From Acidobacteriota bacterium (lineage in GTDB: Bacteria > Acidobacteriota > Terriglobia > Versatilivoradales > Versatilivoraceae), in contig JAJDUG010000005.1 of NCBI GenBank assembly GCA_022826755.1, positions 83,492-147,491 of the forward strand: a DNA stretch of 64,000 bases, read 5' to 3'. The notes under the pieces are model-generated. The model did no database searches, was not told where the DNA came from, and saw nothing but the letters and a program-made list of their open reading frames with translations. Position 1 is the first letter of the stretch. The number at the start of each line of letters is the position of its first letter. This document shows, one piece after another, positions 19,151 to 27,898 of the stretch. The position numbers were made by a program, and so were the translations under genes.

Positions 19151-20737
19151 TTACACTCTCGGGGAGGTCGGGTAGGATCCGTATTCGACCCGGATTTCGA
19201 CCGACTCTACCGAAATTCTCCCCGCCATTCCCGCCGGCCGCCGATCCAGGGAAATTTCCAGCAGGTTCTCCCCCTGGCGCGGCCTCACGTTCCGCAACCG
19301 ATACTCCAACCACTGCCCCAGCCAGGGATCGATGCGATTGGCATAGTCGCGCCGGCAGATCTCCTGCTCCAGGGACTGGCCGTTCAACAGCAGTGTCAGG
19401 CGATCGGCCGTCACCAGGTTGTCGACGTAGAGCTTGAGAACGACCTGCCTGATCCGTTGGGCCCCGCCCTCGATGTCGTCTGAAATGGTAAAGGGAATGG
19501 AATAGCGCCTGCCGGCTTCGCCGGCAGGCATTCTCAGGGGCAGAGTGGCCCGGTAGCCCATGTCAACCGCCCCCTTGGAGCGGCGGTGCAGCAGGTAGTG
19601 CTTGTCGGCTTCCCGGATCAGCTCCGGATCTCCCAGCTCGGTCAGGACCCGTCGTTCGCTGTCCCCCAAGGGCCAATTGAAAAACCACGCGTAGAGCCCG
19701 TCCACGCCGCGCCGCCGGTAGTTGGCGGCGGCAGCGCGAAAATTCTCGGGCGTGGGAAAGAGGACCTTGAGCGCCGCCGGGTCGGTTCCGGTGGCTTCGT
19801 CTCCAACGTAGGGCGCCAGGACGCCGTAGACGGCGATATCCCGGTCGTGAGCCGCTTCGACGAGCCAGTCGACAGGCATGTCCACATCCAGGGTGAAATC
19901 GATGTAGAGCATGGGCGCCAGGTAGTCGACCAGGCCTTCCCGGATCCATGTCCGCACGTCCAGACCCTGTTTGAGGCACATCTCCTCGGTGGGATAGACC
20001 CGGGCCCCCACCTGGCCCGGCTTGCCGGGCCGATTGCGGACCGCTTTGGAGATCTTGGCCACCCACTCGGTCAGCACCGGGGTCATGGCCGGCACATCCT
20101 CCGGCCTCAGGAACAGCGGCATGCCTCCAGGCGCCGCCGCGAAGTCCAGCTCCACCCCCTCGGTGGCGTATTCGGTGGCCAGCTCCTTCAGCACCGCGTA
20201 CTGGTGGTCGCGCACGAACTCGTGGGCCAGGCCCCGGCCCCCCTCGGGGACCTTGTACTTCCCTTCCAGCCCCCCGTAGGAGGCCATGCGCACGCTGGCG
20301 ACGAAGTCCATCCCCTTCTCGTGGGCGCGGTCGATCAGCACGGCCAGCGGGTCCAGGCCCCGGTCGATCAGGCTCTGCATGTTCTCCCAGGTGCGCCAGT
20401 AGGCGGTGATCGGGAAGGGACGCATGTCGGCGCCGAATCGCTGGCCCACCCGGGAGGGATAGAAGAGACCGTCCCCCCGCTCCACCCCGTAGACAAAGGT
20501 GTCCACGGCCGTTCCGGCCACCTCGTCTATGGGCACCCAGGCGTCTTCCATGGTCATGGGGGGCTCGAACACGTAGAGGTAGTAGTGGCGGGCGTCGTTG
20601 TAATAGAGGGTCCGTTTCCTGCGCCGGGTCTGCTTGCCGGGGAGCGGCTCAGCCAAGAGGCCGGCGGAGGTGCCGGCCGCTCCCGCGCCGCCGGCAGCGG
20701 TGAGGGCCTGCACGAATTTCCGACGGGTTACACTCAT
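19151..20737 (-). CDS. Tat-exported GH10-like protein, tandem copy 2
   Basis: The 528-residue product begins MSVTRRKFVQALTAAGGAG, a Tat signal, with GGAGG upstream of the ATG. The barrel contains SVRMASYGG and TEGVELDFAAAP, equivalent to the MNDIH and DGIELDW positions of the gene at 6319. The C-terminal beta-sandwich includes RLTLLLNGQSLEQ and ends ESVEIRVEYG. It is the downstream member of a tandem pair with the gene at 20774-22360, with a 36-base spacer. By eye the barrel half (about residues 45-265) differs at only about 15 positions, while the remainder is clearly more divergent. Substrate unknown. Confidence 0.78.
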   Translation of the reverse strand: MSVTRRKFVQALTAAGGAGAAGTSAGLLAEPLPGKQTRRRKRTLYYNDARHYYLYVFEPPMTMEDAWVPIDEVAGTAVDTFVYGVERGDGLFYPSRVGQRFGADMRPFPITAYWRTWENMQSLIDRGLDPLAVLIDRAHEKGMDFVASVRMASYGGLEGKYKVPEGGRGLAHEFVRDHQYAVLKELATEYATEGVELDFAAAPGGMPLFLRPEDVPAMTPVLTEWVAKISKAVRNRPGKPGQVGARVYPTEEMCLKQGLDVRTWIREGLVDYLAPMLYIDFTLDVDMPVDWLVEAAHDRDIAVYGVLAPYVGDEATGTDPAALKVLFPTPENFRAAAANYRRRGVDGLYAWFFNWPLGDSERRVLTELGDPELIREADKHYLLHRRSKGAVDMGYRATLPLRMPAGEAGRRYSIPFTISDDIEGGAQRIRQVVLKLYVDNLVTADRLTLLLNGQSLEQEICRRDYANRIDPWLGQWLEYRLRNVRPRQGENLLEISLDRRPAGMAGRISVESVEIRVEYGSYPTSPRV

Positions 20738-20773
20738 GGGGACCTCCAGAAAAACCTGCCAACCGCCAAAGGG

Positions 20774-22360
20774 TCAGGCCTTCGGCGTGGTCGGATAGAA
20801 TCCGTAGTCGACCTGCACTTCCACCCACTCCACCGAAATGCCCACTCCCATGTGTGGCGGACGCTCATCCAGGGATATTTCCAGCAGGTTCTTACCCTTG
20901 CGGGGGCGCACCTTCCGCAGGTGAAACTCCAGCCACTGCCCCTGGTAGGGAACGATATTATCGGCGTAGTCGCGCAGGCAGATCTCCTCTGCCAGCGACT
21001 GGCCGTTCAGCAGGACCGTCAGCCGGTCGGAGGTCAACAGGTTGTCGATTTGCAGCTTCAGAACGACCTGGCGGATCCGGTCCGCCTTGCCCTCGATGTC
21101 GTCTGAAATCGAGAAGGGGATGGGGTAGCGCTTGCCGGGTTCGGGTCCGGGAATCTCCACCGGCAGACTGGCCGGGTAGCCCATTTCATCGGCCCGCTCG
21201 GAGCCCGCGTGAAGCACATAGTGCTTGTCGGCTTCCCCGATCAGTTCCGGGTCCCCCAACTCCGTCAGGATGCGCCGTTCCGTGTCTCCCAACGGCCACT
21301 GCATGAACCAGGCATAGAGGCCGTCGGCGCCGCGTCTCAAGTAATTGGCGGCCGCCGCCCGCACGTTTTCGGGAGTGGGGTAGATCCTCTTGGGAGCGGC
21401 CGGCGCCGACCCGGTGGCCTCGTCTCTGATGTAGGGCTGAAGGGTGCCGTAGACGGGGATATCCTTGGCGTGGGCCGCTTCGATGACCCAATCGATGGGC
21501 ATGTCCACGTCCAGGGTGAAATCGATATAGAGGATGGGGGCCAGGTAGTCGACCAGGCCTTCCCGGATCCAGGTCCGTACGTCGAGGCCCTGCTTGAGGC
21601 ACATCTCTTCGGTGGGATAGACCCGTGCCCCCACCTGGCCCGGCTTGCCGGGCCGGTTGCGGACCGCCTTGGAGATCTTGGCCACCCACTCGGTCAGCAC
21701 CGGGGTCAGGGTGGAGACATCCTCCGGCCTCACGTAGAGAGGCATTCCCCCGGGCGCCGCCGCGAAATCGAGTTCCACGCCATCGGTGGCGTATTCCGTC
21801 GCCAACTCCTTCAACACCGCGTACTGGTGGTCGCGCACGAAGTCGTGGCCCAGGCCCCGGCCGCCCTCGGGGACCTTGTACTTGTCTTCCAGCCCCCCGT
21901 AGGAAGCCATGCGCACGCTGGCGAAGAAGTCCATCCCCTTCTCATGGGCGCGGTCGATGAGCACGGTCAGCGGGTCCAGGCCCCGGTCGATCAGGCTCTG
22001 CATGTTTTCCCAGGTGCGCCAGTAGGCGGTGATCGGGAAGGGACGCATGTCGGCCCCGAAGCGCTGGCCCACCCGGGAGGGATAGAAGAGGCCGTCCCCT
22101 CTCTCCACCCCGTAGACAAAGGTGTCCACCGCCGTTCCGGCCACCTCGTCGATGGGCACCCAGGCGTCTTCCATGGTCATGGGAGGCTCGAACACGTAGA
22201 GGTAGTAGTGCCGGGCGTCATTGAAATAGAGGGTCCTTTTCTTGCGCCCCTTCTGTTTGCCGGGGAGCGGCTCGGCCAGCAGGCCGGCGGAGGAGCCGGT
22301 CACTCCCGCTCCCCCGGCAACAGTGAGGGCCTGCATGAATTTTCGACGCGTAACGCTCAT
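20774..22360 (-). CDS. Tat-exported GH10-like protein, tandem copy 1
   Basis: Same length (528 residues) and architecture as the gene at 19151: Tat signal MSVTRRKFMQALTVAGG, barrel with SVRMASYGG and TDGVELDFAAAP, C-terminal sandwich with RLTVLLNGQSLAEE and a final VEVQVDYGFYPTTPKA. GGAGG lies eight bases before the ATG. It is the promoter-proximal gene of the pair and is divergent from the lipoprotein gene at 22584. Codon-level similarity with its neighbour is very high in the barrel half (compare 19990-20080 with 21610-21700), indicating recent duplication or gene conversion. Confidence 0.78.
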   Translation of the reverse strand: MSVTRRKFMQALTVAGGAGVTGSSAGLLAEPLPGKQKGRKKRTLYFNDARHYYLYVFEPPMTMEDAWVPIDEVAGTAVDTFVYGVERGDGLFYPSRVGQRFGADMRPFPITAYWRTWENMQSLIDRGLDPLTVLIDRAHEKGMDFFASVRMASYGGLEDKYKVPEGGRGLGHDFVRDHQYAVLKELATEYATDGVELDFAAAPGGMPLYVRPEDVSTLTPVLTEWVAKISKAVRNRPGKPGQVGARVYPTEEMCLKQGLDVRTWIREGLVDYLAPILYIDFTLDVDMPIDWVIEAAHAKDIPVYGTLQPYIRDEATGSAPAAPKRIYPTPENVRAAAANYLRRGADGLYAWFMQWPLGDTERRILTELGDPELIGEADKHYVLHAGSERADEMGYPASLPVEIPGPEPGKRYPIPFSISDDIEGKADRIRQVVLKLQIDNLLTSDRLTVLLNGQSLAEEICLRDYADNIVPYQGQWLEFHLRKVRPRKGKNLLEISLDERPPHMGVGISVEWVEVQVDYGFYPTTPKA

Positions 22361-22583
22361 GGTTTCCTCCGAAGATTTCCTGACCGCTCCCTCGAACCGG
22401 CGGGTGCCTGGCTGCCGCCAAGGTTCGGGAAACCGACAGTTCCATGGGGCTCCTCACACCTTCAGCCCCGGGTAGTTTTCCTTCTTTCGAATCAGGCCGA
22501 CGTTTTTGGTCCCCCTATCTTATACAATTCTCAACCATCAGGTTACAGATTCACAGATTCGTGGACGGAAAGGGGACAAAACC

Positions 22584-24140
22584 ATGTACGGCCCAAGGAC
22601 TCTCTCTCACTGGTGGTTGCTTGCGGCCCTGGCCTGCCTGGCGGGCTGCGGGACGGCTCCGCAACCGGAACCGGGAACACCCATGGAGCGGACCGGCCCT
22701 TCGCCGGACCTCCAGCGCCGCATCATCGTCAACGACGACGGCGAGGTCGACCCCATCTCAGAGCGCCGGCCACTGGCAGCCTACCTGGCCCAGCGTTTTC
22801 AGGACGCGGTGGGTTCCCAGGTCGACTCCTACTTCATCTGCGTGGGCAGCACCGACCGCGGACCCGCCACAGGGAAGAAAGCCAGGCTACAGGACACCCA
22901 GAACCGCTGGTATCCGGCCATGAAGGCGCCGCCGGAAATCGACCGAATGACCCGAGCCTACCTGGAAGCCGCCAAGGAAGCCGGAATGGAGATCTTCGCC
23001 TCCATGCGGATGAACGACATTCACGACGCCTGGGCTCCTCGGCTTACCTATCCCCTGAAAATGGCTCGGCCCGACCTTTTGCTGGGCGCCAGAATGGATC
23101 ACGCCCCCGACGCCGTCATGCGCGCCTTCTGGTCGGGATTCGACTATGCCAGGGAAGAGGTCCGCCAACACTTCCTGGATTTCATTCGCACCTATTGCCG
23201 CCAATACGACTATGACGGGCTCGAGCTGGATTACTTTCGCCACCCCCTGTTCTTCAAGCTGGGCGAAGCGCGGCAGCACCTGGATACCATGACCGGGTTC
23301 GTGCGAAGGGTCCGCGGCATCCTGCGCGAGATCGGCCGGGAACGGGGCAGGCCCTACCTGCTGGCCATACGGGTTCCCGACACGCCGGCAATGGCTCTCA
23401 GGACCGGTCTGGACGTGGAGCAGTGGATGAAGGAAGGACTGCTGGATCTGCTGATCGTGGGAGGCGGCTACATGCCCTATGCCGGCCGCTTGCAGACATT
23501 CGTCGACCTGGCCCACCGCTACGGGATCCCGGCCTATCCCTGCATCAACCACTTCCGCGAACCCGTGGCCATGCGCAGCCTGGCCTCCAACTTCTGGTCC
23601 ATGGGTGCCGACGGGGTCTACCTGTTCAATTATTTCGGAGTCGCTTCCGGTATGGAAGGCGGGCGCATGGTTCCGCAGGTGAGCGATCCTGCCGAACGAC
23701 GCAAGGTCTTGAGCCAGATGGGCGATCCGGCATCGCTCCAGGGACTGGAAAAACGGTTCCCGGCCGACAACGGAGCCTCCATCTTCTATGCCGGCTTCTC
23801 CAACCCTCAGGGGCAGTTTCCGGTGAGGCTGGTGGAAGCCCGGCCGATCGAACTGATGGTAGGCGACGATGTCGGAGAGGCCGAGCGGCCGGCGAGTGAA
23901 CTGCTCCTGAAAATCAGCGTAGCGGATGTGCCATCGGGCGAAGGCATCGCCGTCGAGGTCAACGGCGCCCGCGTTCCCTCCTCCAGCCTGGAGCGGACCG
24001 GGAAGACCTCCTTTGCGGCCCGACTGCAGGCGGAAGCCCTCAAGCGGGGACTGAACGAGGTAGTGGTCCTGCCGGGACCCGATTCAACCGGGCGGCTGGC
24101 CTCCAGGGTGACGGGACTGGAGCTGCAGGTGAGGTATTGA
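22584..24140 (+). CDS. GH10-like lipoprotein
   Basis: The ATG at 22584 follows AAGGGG and begins a lipoprotein signal: WWLLAALACLAGCG, with the lipobox Leu-Ala-Gly-Cys, so the 518-residue product should be lipid-anchored. The barrel carries SMRMNDIHDAW and YDYDGLELDYFRH, and a GADGVYLFNYFG strand matches GADGLYTFNWFF of the gene at 6319. The C-terminal sandwich includes GIAVEVNGARVPSSS and ends VTGLELQVRY. It differs from its relatives in using lipoprotein rather than Tat export. The frame upstream of 22584 lacks a signal and a ribosome site and was excluded. Confidence 0.78.
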   Translation: MYGPRTLSHWWLLAALACLAGCGTAPQPEPGTPMERTGPSPDLQRRIIVNDDGEVDPISERRPLAAYLAQRFQDAVGSQVDSYFICVGSTDRGPATGKKARLQDTQNRWYPAMKAPPEIDRMTRAYLEAAKEAGMEIFASMRMNDIHDAWAPRLTYPLKMARPDLLLGARMDHAPDAVMRAFWSGFDYAREEVRQHFLDFIRTYCRQYDYDGLELDYFRHPLFFKLGEARQHLDTMTGFVRRVRGILREIGRERGRPYLLAIRVPDTPAMALRTGLDVEQWMKEGLLDLLIVGGGYMPYAGRLQTFVDLAHRYGIPAYPCINHFREPVAMRSLASNFWSMGADGVYLFNYFGVASGMEGGRMVPQVSDPAERRKVLSQMGDPASLQGLEKRFPADNGASIFYAGFSNPQGQFPVRLVEARPIELMVGDDVGEAERPASELLLKISVADVPSGEGIAVEVNGARVPSSSLERTGKTSFAARLQAEALKRGLNEVVVLPGPDSTGRLASRVTGLELQVRY

Positions 24141-24147
24141 TTTTTAG

Positions 24148-24312
24148 TGGAGAGTGAAGAGTGGAGAGTGGAGAGTGATTAGATCCACACGATAAGCATC
24201 TTGTCGATCTCGGCGCAGTTTTCAAAAAAAGCTTTACAAGGTCATCAGGCGCTCGCCTCCTCCCGAAACCCACCGCTGACCACTCTCCACTCTCCACTCT
24301 CCACTCTCCACT
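24148..24312. repeat. Inverted (GTGGAGA)n repeat between convergent genes
   Basis: The left arm 24148-24178 is built of GTGGAGAGTGAAGAGTGGAG-type units; the right arm 24278-24312 is its reverse, CCACTCTCCACTCTCCACTC. The arms bracket about 100 bases and could fold into a long hairpin between the convergent genes, ending three bases from the SDR stop. The enclosed core 24195-24250 is related to 43540-43593, where it again lies beside a GTGGAGA array. Confidence 0.7.
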
Positions 24313-24314
24313 GC

Positions 24315-25106
24315 CTAATACAGTCCCCCGGTGGCGCCGCCGTCGGCCACCAGCACCTGGCCGGTGATGTCGTCGGCCGCCTGGCTGCACAGGAACACCA
24401 CCAGCGAGGCCAGCTCCGAGGCCTCTCCCAATCGCCCCACGGCCGTCTGTTCCGCCCATTGGGATTCGATTCTCTCGACGGTTTCTCCCTGCTTTTCGGC
24501 CTCCCGGGCCAACAGGTCACCCACCAGGGGGGTCTTGAAGACTCCCGGGCATACGGTATTGACCCGTACCCCGTCCCGGCCGAATTCCTGGGACAACAGC
24601 TTGCTGAGAGCCGCCACCCCTGCCCGGTAGACCGAGGAGAGGTAGTAGGGAGGATGGGGATCCTTGACGGCCACGCTGGTGATATGGACAATCCGGCCCC
24701 ACTTGCCCTGGACCATGTGCGGAATCACCCGGCGGCACAGGCGCACCACCGGTAGAAGAACGCCTTCGAACCCGGCCCGCCAGGAAGCCTCGTCGTGCGA
24801 GAAGAAGTCGCCCATTTGGGGGTGGCCCACGTTGGTGACCAGGATGTCGATGGTTCCGAACCGTTCCAGGGCCTGATCCACCAGGCGTTCCACGCCTTCC
24901 CCACTGGCCAGGTCACATACTGCAGGCAGCACCCGGGCGCTTGTTTCATCGGAAATGGTCCGCGCCGTCTCCAGCAGCCGTTCCCGGTTGCGGGCGCAGA
25001 TGACCAGCCCGGCCTGCTCCCTGGCCAGCCCCAGCGCACTGGCTTCTCCCAACCCCTGGCTGGCGCCGCAGACCAGGGCCACCTTGCCCTTCAATCCATA
25101 GTCCAT
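24315..25106 (-). CDS. SDR-family protein with altered catalytic tetrad
   Basis: The 263-residue product is a short-chain dehydrogenase/reductase by its cofactor loop GASQGLG (14-20), the NVG segment at 92-94 and the C-terminal NTVCPGVFKTPL and LVADGGATGG. Ser144 is in place, but aligning RAGVAALSKLL with the classical KAGVIGLTKSL puts Ser157 and Arg161 at the Tyr and Lys of YxxxK; Tyr160 lies nearby. It matches the BKR-like SDR subgroup that is known to deviate from the tetrad. No export signal is visible, an exception here. It starts 15 bases after the end of the GH67-N-like gene, so the two are probably one transcript. Confidence 0.85.
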   Translation of the reverse strand: MDYGLKGKVALVCGASQGLGEASALGLAREQAGLVICARNRERLLETARTISDETSARVLPAVCDLASGEGVERLVDQALERFGTIDILVTNVGHPQMGDFFSHDEASWRAGFEGVLLPVVRLCRRVIPHMVQGKWGRIVHITSVAVKDPHPPYYLSSVYRAGVAALSKLLSQEFGRDGVRVNTVCPGVFKTPLVGDLLAREAEKQGETVERIESQWAEQTAVGRLGEASELASLVVFLCSQAADDITGQVLVADGGATGGLY

Positions 25107-25121
25107 TGTCCCCCTCCTCTC

Positions 25122-27332
25122 TCAGAATTGAAGCTCCCGTCGTTTCTCCCGAATGGGCCGATAGCAGTACTCGTTCATAAGCGCCACCGCACCCAGATCC
25201 CCGTGATCCTTGGCCACTCCGGCATAGGACTCGAGGGCTTCCCGAATGGCCCGGTGAGCCAGTTCAATCTGGCGTCCGGCCTCTTTTTTCCGACCCTCCC
25301 GCAGCGCCCGCCCGGTAGCCCCGAAGGCATCGGCGGCCTCCAGGTAGCGCACGGCAAAACGGAGCCGCTCCGCAAAATACCGGGTGTAGTCTTTCCCCTG
25401 CGGCCGGCTGCGCCTGTGGGCCTCTTCCATCTGCCGGAGGGCCTCGGCGTAGAGCTGCCGATCCTGTCTGATGGCCTCCGACAACCCTCCGCTCTCATAG
25501 TGCTTGGTCATCATCCCCGGCACGGGAAACCCGAACCCCAGGCCATGCTGATCCAGGCCCAGTGTGATTTTCTCGATGAGGGCGAAGGCCTCGAGGGCCG
25601 GCTCCACCGCCTCCGGCCCGCACACCTGCCGGACCTGGTCGGCATAGGCCTTCTCCGGCGTCATGGCGGCATCCCAACTGGCCCGGCTCAGATAGTGCAC
25701 GGTCGGGTCGAGGTCTCCGACGGTCCAGTAGCGGGTGTAGAAGCCCGCCCAGCCGTTCTGGCGGAGCAGTTGCGTCAGCCGGTGCAGGGAGCCGGTCGCC
25801 AATTGAGGCAACACCCCCACGTTGTCGTCGGCCAGGGTGAAGATGAGCGTGGAGGGGACCCCACCGGGCGGGACCTGCCTCAGCAGCTCCGGTTGGCGAA
25901 GCTGCCGGCTGGCCGTGTAGTCGATGAAGTTCAGCATCTCTCCGCCCTGCGGCAGCATGCGTGCCACCAGCGGGAACAGTTCCGCCACCACGCCGTTGTA
26001 GACGATCCTGATGTCCTCTCCCCCTCCGGGGCGTTTCAGAAGCTGCTTCTCCCGCAGCAGCGAATCGAAGAACCAGAGGCTCGACAGGTCTCCCTGCAGC
26101 ATGGTCTCCACCCGCTCGCCGCCTCCGGGGAACGACGTCCTGTCGCGCGCCCGCTTCCTCAGGCGGTCATAGCTGCCCAGGTCAGGCCCCGGGTAGCGGG
26201 CCGTCAAGCGCCGGTAGGCCTTGGCCGCCTGTCCGACCCAGCTCCGGTGCTCCGGCATGCCCACGTGGATGGTGTCGATGTCGGGATAGGTTTCGACATA
26301 GGCGCGAAAGATGGTGGCGACCATATCCCGCAGCCCCCGGTCCTGCATGGACTGGCCGCGTCCGGGACCTGCCGTCAGGTCTCCCAGTTGCCGTTCCATT
26401 TCGGACCCCGGCAGGACCTTCATGAACTCCTTGGGCCACTGGAAGGGCTGAATGGACAGCCCGGTCTCCATCCCCAGGCGTTTGGCTTCCTTCAGGATGC
26501 CGCGAACCAGGCTGATGGCTCGCCGGCGCATTTCTTCTGCGGATTGGGCGCCCACGAACTCGGGGTTGGTGAAGACCTCCATGGCGCCGAACCGCTCCCG
26601 GCCGATGGTTTCCGGCCCGATGGGATGGCGGTGGCCGAAATAGAGGACGCCCGGAGGCTTTTCCATCCCTCGGAAGCTGTAGTGCACGAAGGGCTGGGCC
26701 GGCCAGAGGGCGCAGTGGATGCGGTTGTACTTCATCTTGGCGATCTGGCGCAGAAAGCGGCGGTTCTCCTCCCGGCTCCAGGAAACCGGCCCGTGGGGCA
26801 AATCGTTCACCAGGCGCCAGCAGCGGATGCGCAGGTTGGGCTCCAGGACCAGGTCGAGGTCGGGCAAGCCGGACCATCGGCGGCGTTCGGGAAAGACGTC
26901 CCGGTTCACAAGATATCTCACCCCCAGACGCTCGCCCAGGTCGTAGGCGGCCCACAGCACCGCCACCGGACTGCCCCCGCCCACCAGCAAGGTCGGAACC
27001 GGACCGCCCACACTCCTGAGAAGCAGCCCCTGGTCGCTCAAATCGGGCCAGCTCTCTCCGGTGGCCTCGGCCAGCATCGGATTGCTTTGGGGACGCCCGA
27101 CCAGGATCACCGCCCGGGCCTCTTCCTCCACAGCCGTTCCCACGGCGGCCGACACCTCGAACAGCTTCTCCAACATCGAGGCCAGCTCCGAAGCCGCCAG
27201 GCTCTCCAGTTCGCTGGCCTCGCCGCCCACCACGATGGCCACCCGCGGCCGTTCCTCCTCGAGCAGGCAAGCCGGCGCCCCCGCCAGCATCGCTGCCAGA
27301 CACAGCAGACGAACCCCCGATGGTCTCTTCAT
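25122..27332 (-). CDS. Exported protein with GH67 N-terminal-like domain (glycoside hydrolase candidate)
   Basis: The 736-residue product has an N-terminal lipoprotein-like signal (LLCLAAMLAGAPAC). Residues about 30-150 form an alternating beta/alpha domain with AIVVGGEASELESLAASEL and YDLGERLGVRYLVNRDVFP, the pattern of the N-terminal domain of alpha-glucuronidases and related hexosaminidases. A barrel-like region follows (RIRCWRLVNDLPHGPVSW, KYNRIHCALWPAQPF). The C-terminal quarter is helical. I cannot assign catalytic residues or a specific family. An opposite-strand open frame at 24795-27359 is longer but is a high-GC shadow. Co-transcription with the SDR gene is likely. Confidence 0.65.
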   Translation of the reverse strand: MKRPSGVRLLCLAAMLAGAPACLLEEERPRVAIVVGGEASELESLAASELASMLEKLFEVSAAVGTAVEEEARAVILVGRPQSNPMLAEATGESWPDLSDQGLLLRSVGGPVPTLLVGGGSPVAVLWAAYDLGERLGVRYLVNRDVFPERRRWSGLPDLDLVLEPNLRIRCWRLVNDLPHGPVSWSREENRRFLRQIAKMKYNRIHCALWPAQPFVHYSFRGMEKPPGVLYFGHRHPIGPETIGRERFGAMEVFTNPEFVGAQSAEEMRRRAISLVRGILKEAKRLGMETGLSIQPFQWPKEFMKVLPGSEMERQLGDLTAGPGRGQSMQDRGLRDMVATIFRAYVETYPDIDTIHVGMPEHRSWVGQAAKAYRRLTARYPGPDLGSYDRLRKRARDRTSFPGGGERVETMLQGDLSSLWFFDSLLREKQLLKRPGGGEDIRIVYNGVVAELFPLVARMLPQGGEMLNFIDYTASRQLRQPELLRQVPPGGVPSTLIFTLADDNVGVLPQLATGSLHRLTQLLRQNGWAGFYTRYWTVGDLDPTVHYLSRASWDAAMTPEKAYADQVRQVCGPEAVEPALEAFALIEKITLGLDQHGLGFGFPVPGMMTKHYESGGLSEAIRQDRQLYAEALRQMEEAHRRSRPQGKDYTRYFAERLRFAVRYLEAADAFGATGRALREGRKKEAGRQIELAHRAIREALESYAGVAKDHGDLGAVALMNEYCYRPIREKRRELQF

Positions 27333-27898
27333 GACGGCTCCTCAAGTGATTTTGGATAGCGCCACCATTCTATGACAAATCCCCCCGTCCGCAATGAGGA
27401 TGAGCCAGGGGAATGGCGACCGAAGCCGGAACTTCATGGCCACAAAAGGCACAAAAAACCATCCGATCGGCGAGACTCGAAATCAAGAAACTCGTTTTGT
27501 GCCTTTTGTGCTTTTTGTGGTTACTGTTGCCTTTTGTGCTTGTTGTGGTGAACGCCGGAGCCTGCAGCGCATCACCTTTGCCGCCTCAAGGTCATTCCGA
27601 ATTGCGAATTTTACAAGAGGCTCAACTCATCAATCCGCTTATTGGTGTTCATTCGTGGTTCGCCGTTTCCCTTTGTTTCGATCTTTGTGGCCCTTCACCC
27701 TACCCCTTCGACTCCTTTCCAACCCCTTGGTGGCCCTTCGTCGTCCTTGGTGGACCTTCGTGGATAACTCTTTTTCCCTCCGGGCTTTTGGTGTTACAGT
27801 GTGCGGGCGCCTGCACCCCCAAGTTTTTGGATCCGTAACGACCCTGGCCGCCTCGCCATCCCGGTGAGCGGTCACATTCGAGAGAAGGAGCCCCCAAT
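27333..27898. repeat. Repeat-filled gap (GGCACAAAA words and reversed A/B modules)
   Basis: Bases 27438-27460 read GGCCACAAAAGGCACAAAAA; 27494-27522 and 27529-27551 are inverted versions (TTTTGTGCCTTTTGTGC, GCCTTTTGTGCTTGTTGTGG). Bases 27622-27785 hold a reversed composite: CATCAATCCGCTTATTGGTG, TTCATTCGTGGTTCG, then CCAACCCCTTGGTGG and CCTTCGTGGATAACTCTTTT. It is the mirror of 53757-53905 and similar to 45100-45300. The short open frames here translate to repeat-derived Phe/Val/Leu strings and are not genes. Confidence 0.75.

Noticed and set aside
24795..27359. Plus-strand open frame of 854 codons, longer than the gene opposite it
   Set aside because: It is antisense to the GH67-N-like gene, has no signal, motif or ribosome site, and shows the Gly/Pro/His/Gln-rich composition of a high-GC shadow frame.
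27394..27867. Open frames over the repeat island before the gene at 27899
   Set aside because: They translate the CACAAAA and CGTGG repeat words into Phe/Val/Leu-rich strings, with no start context.
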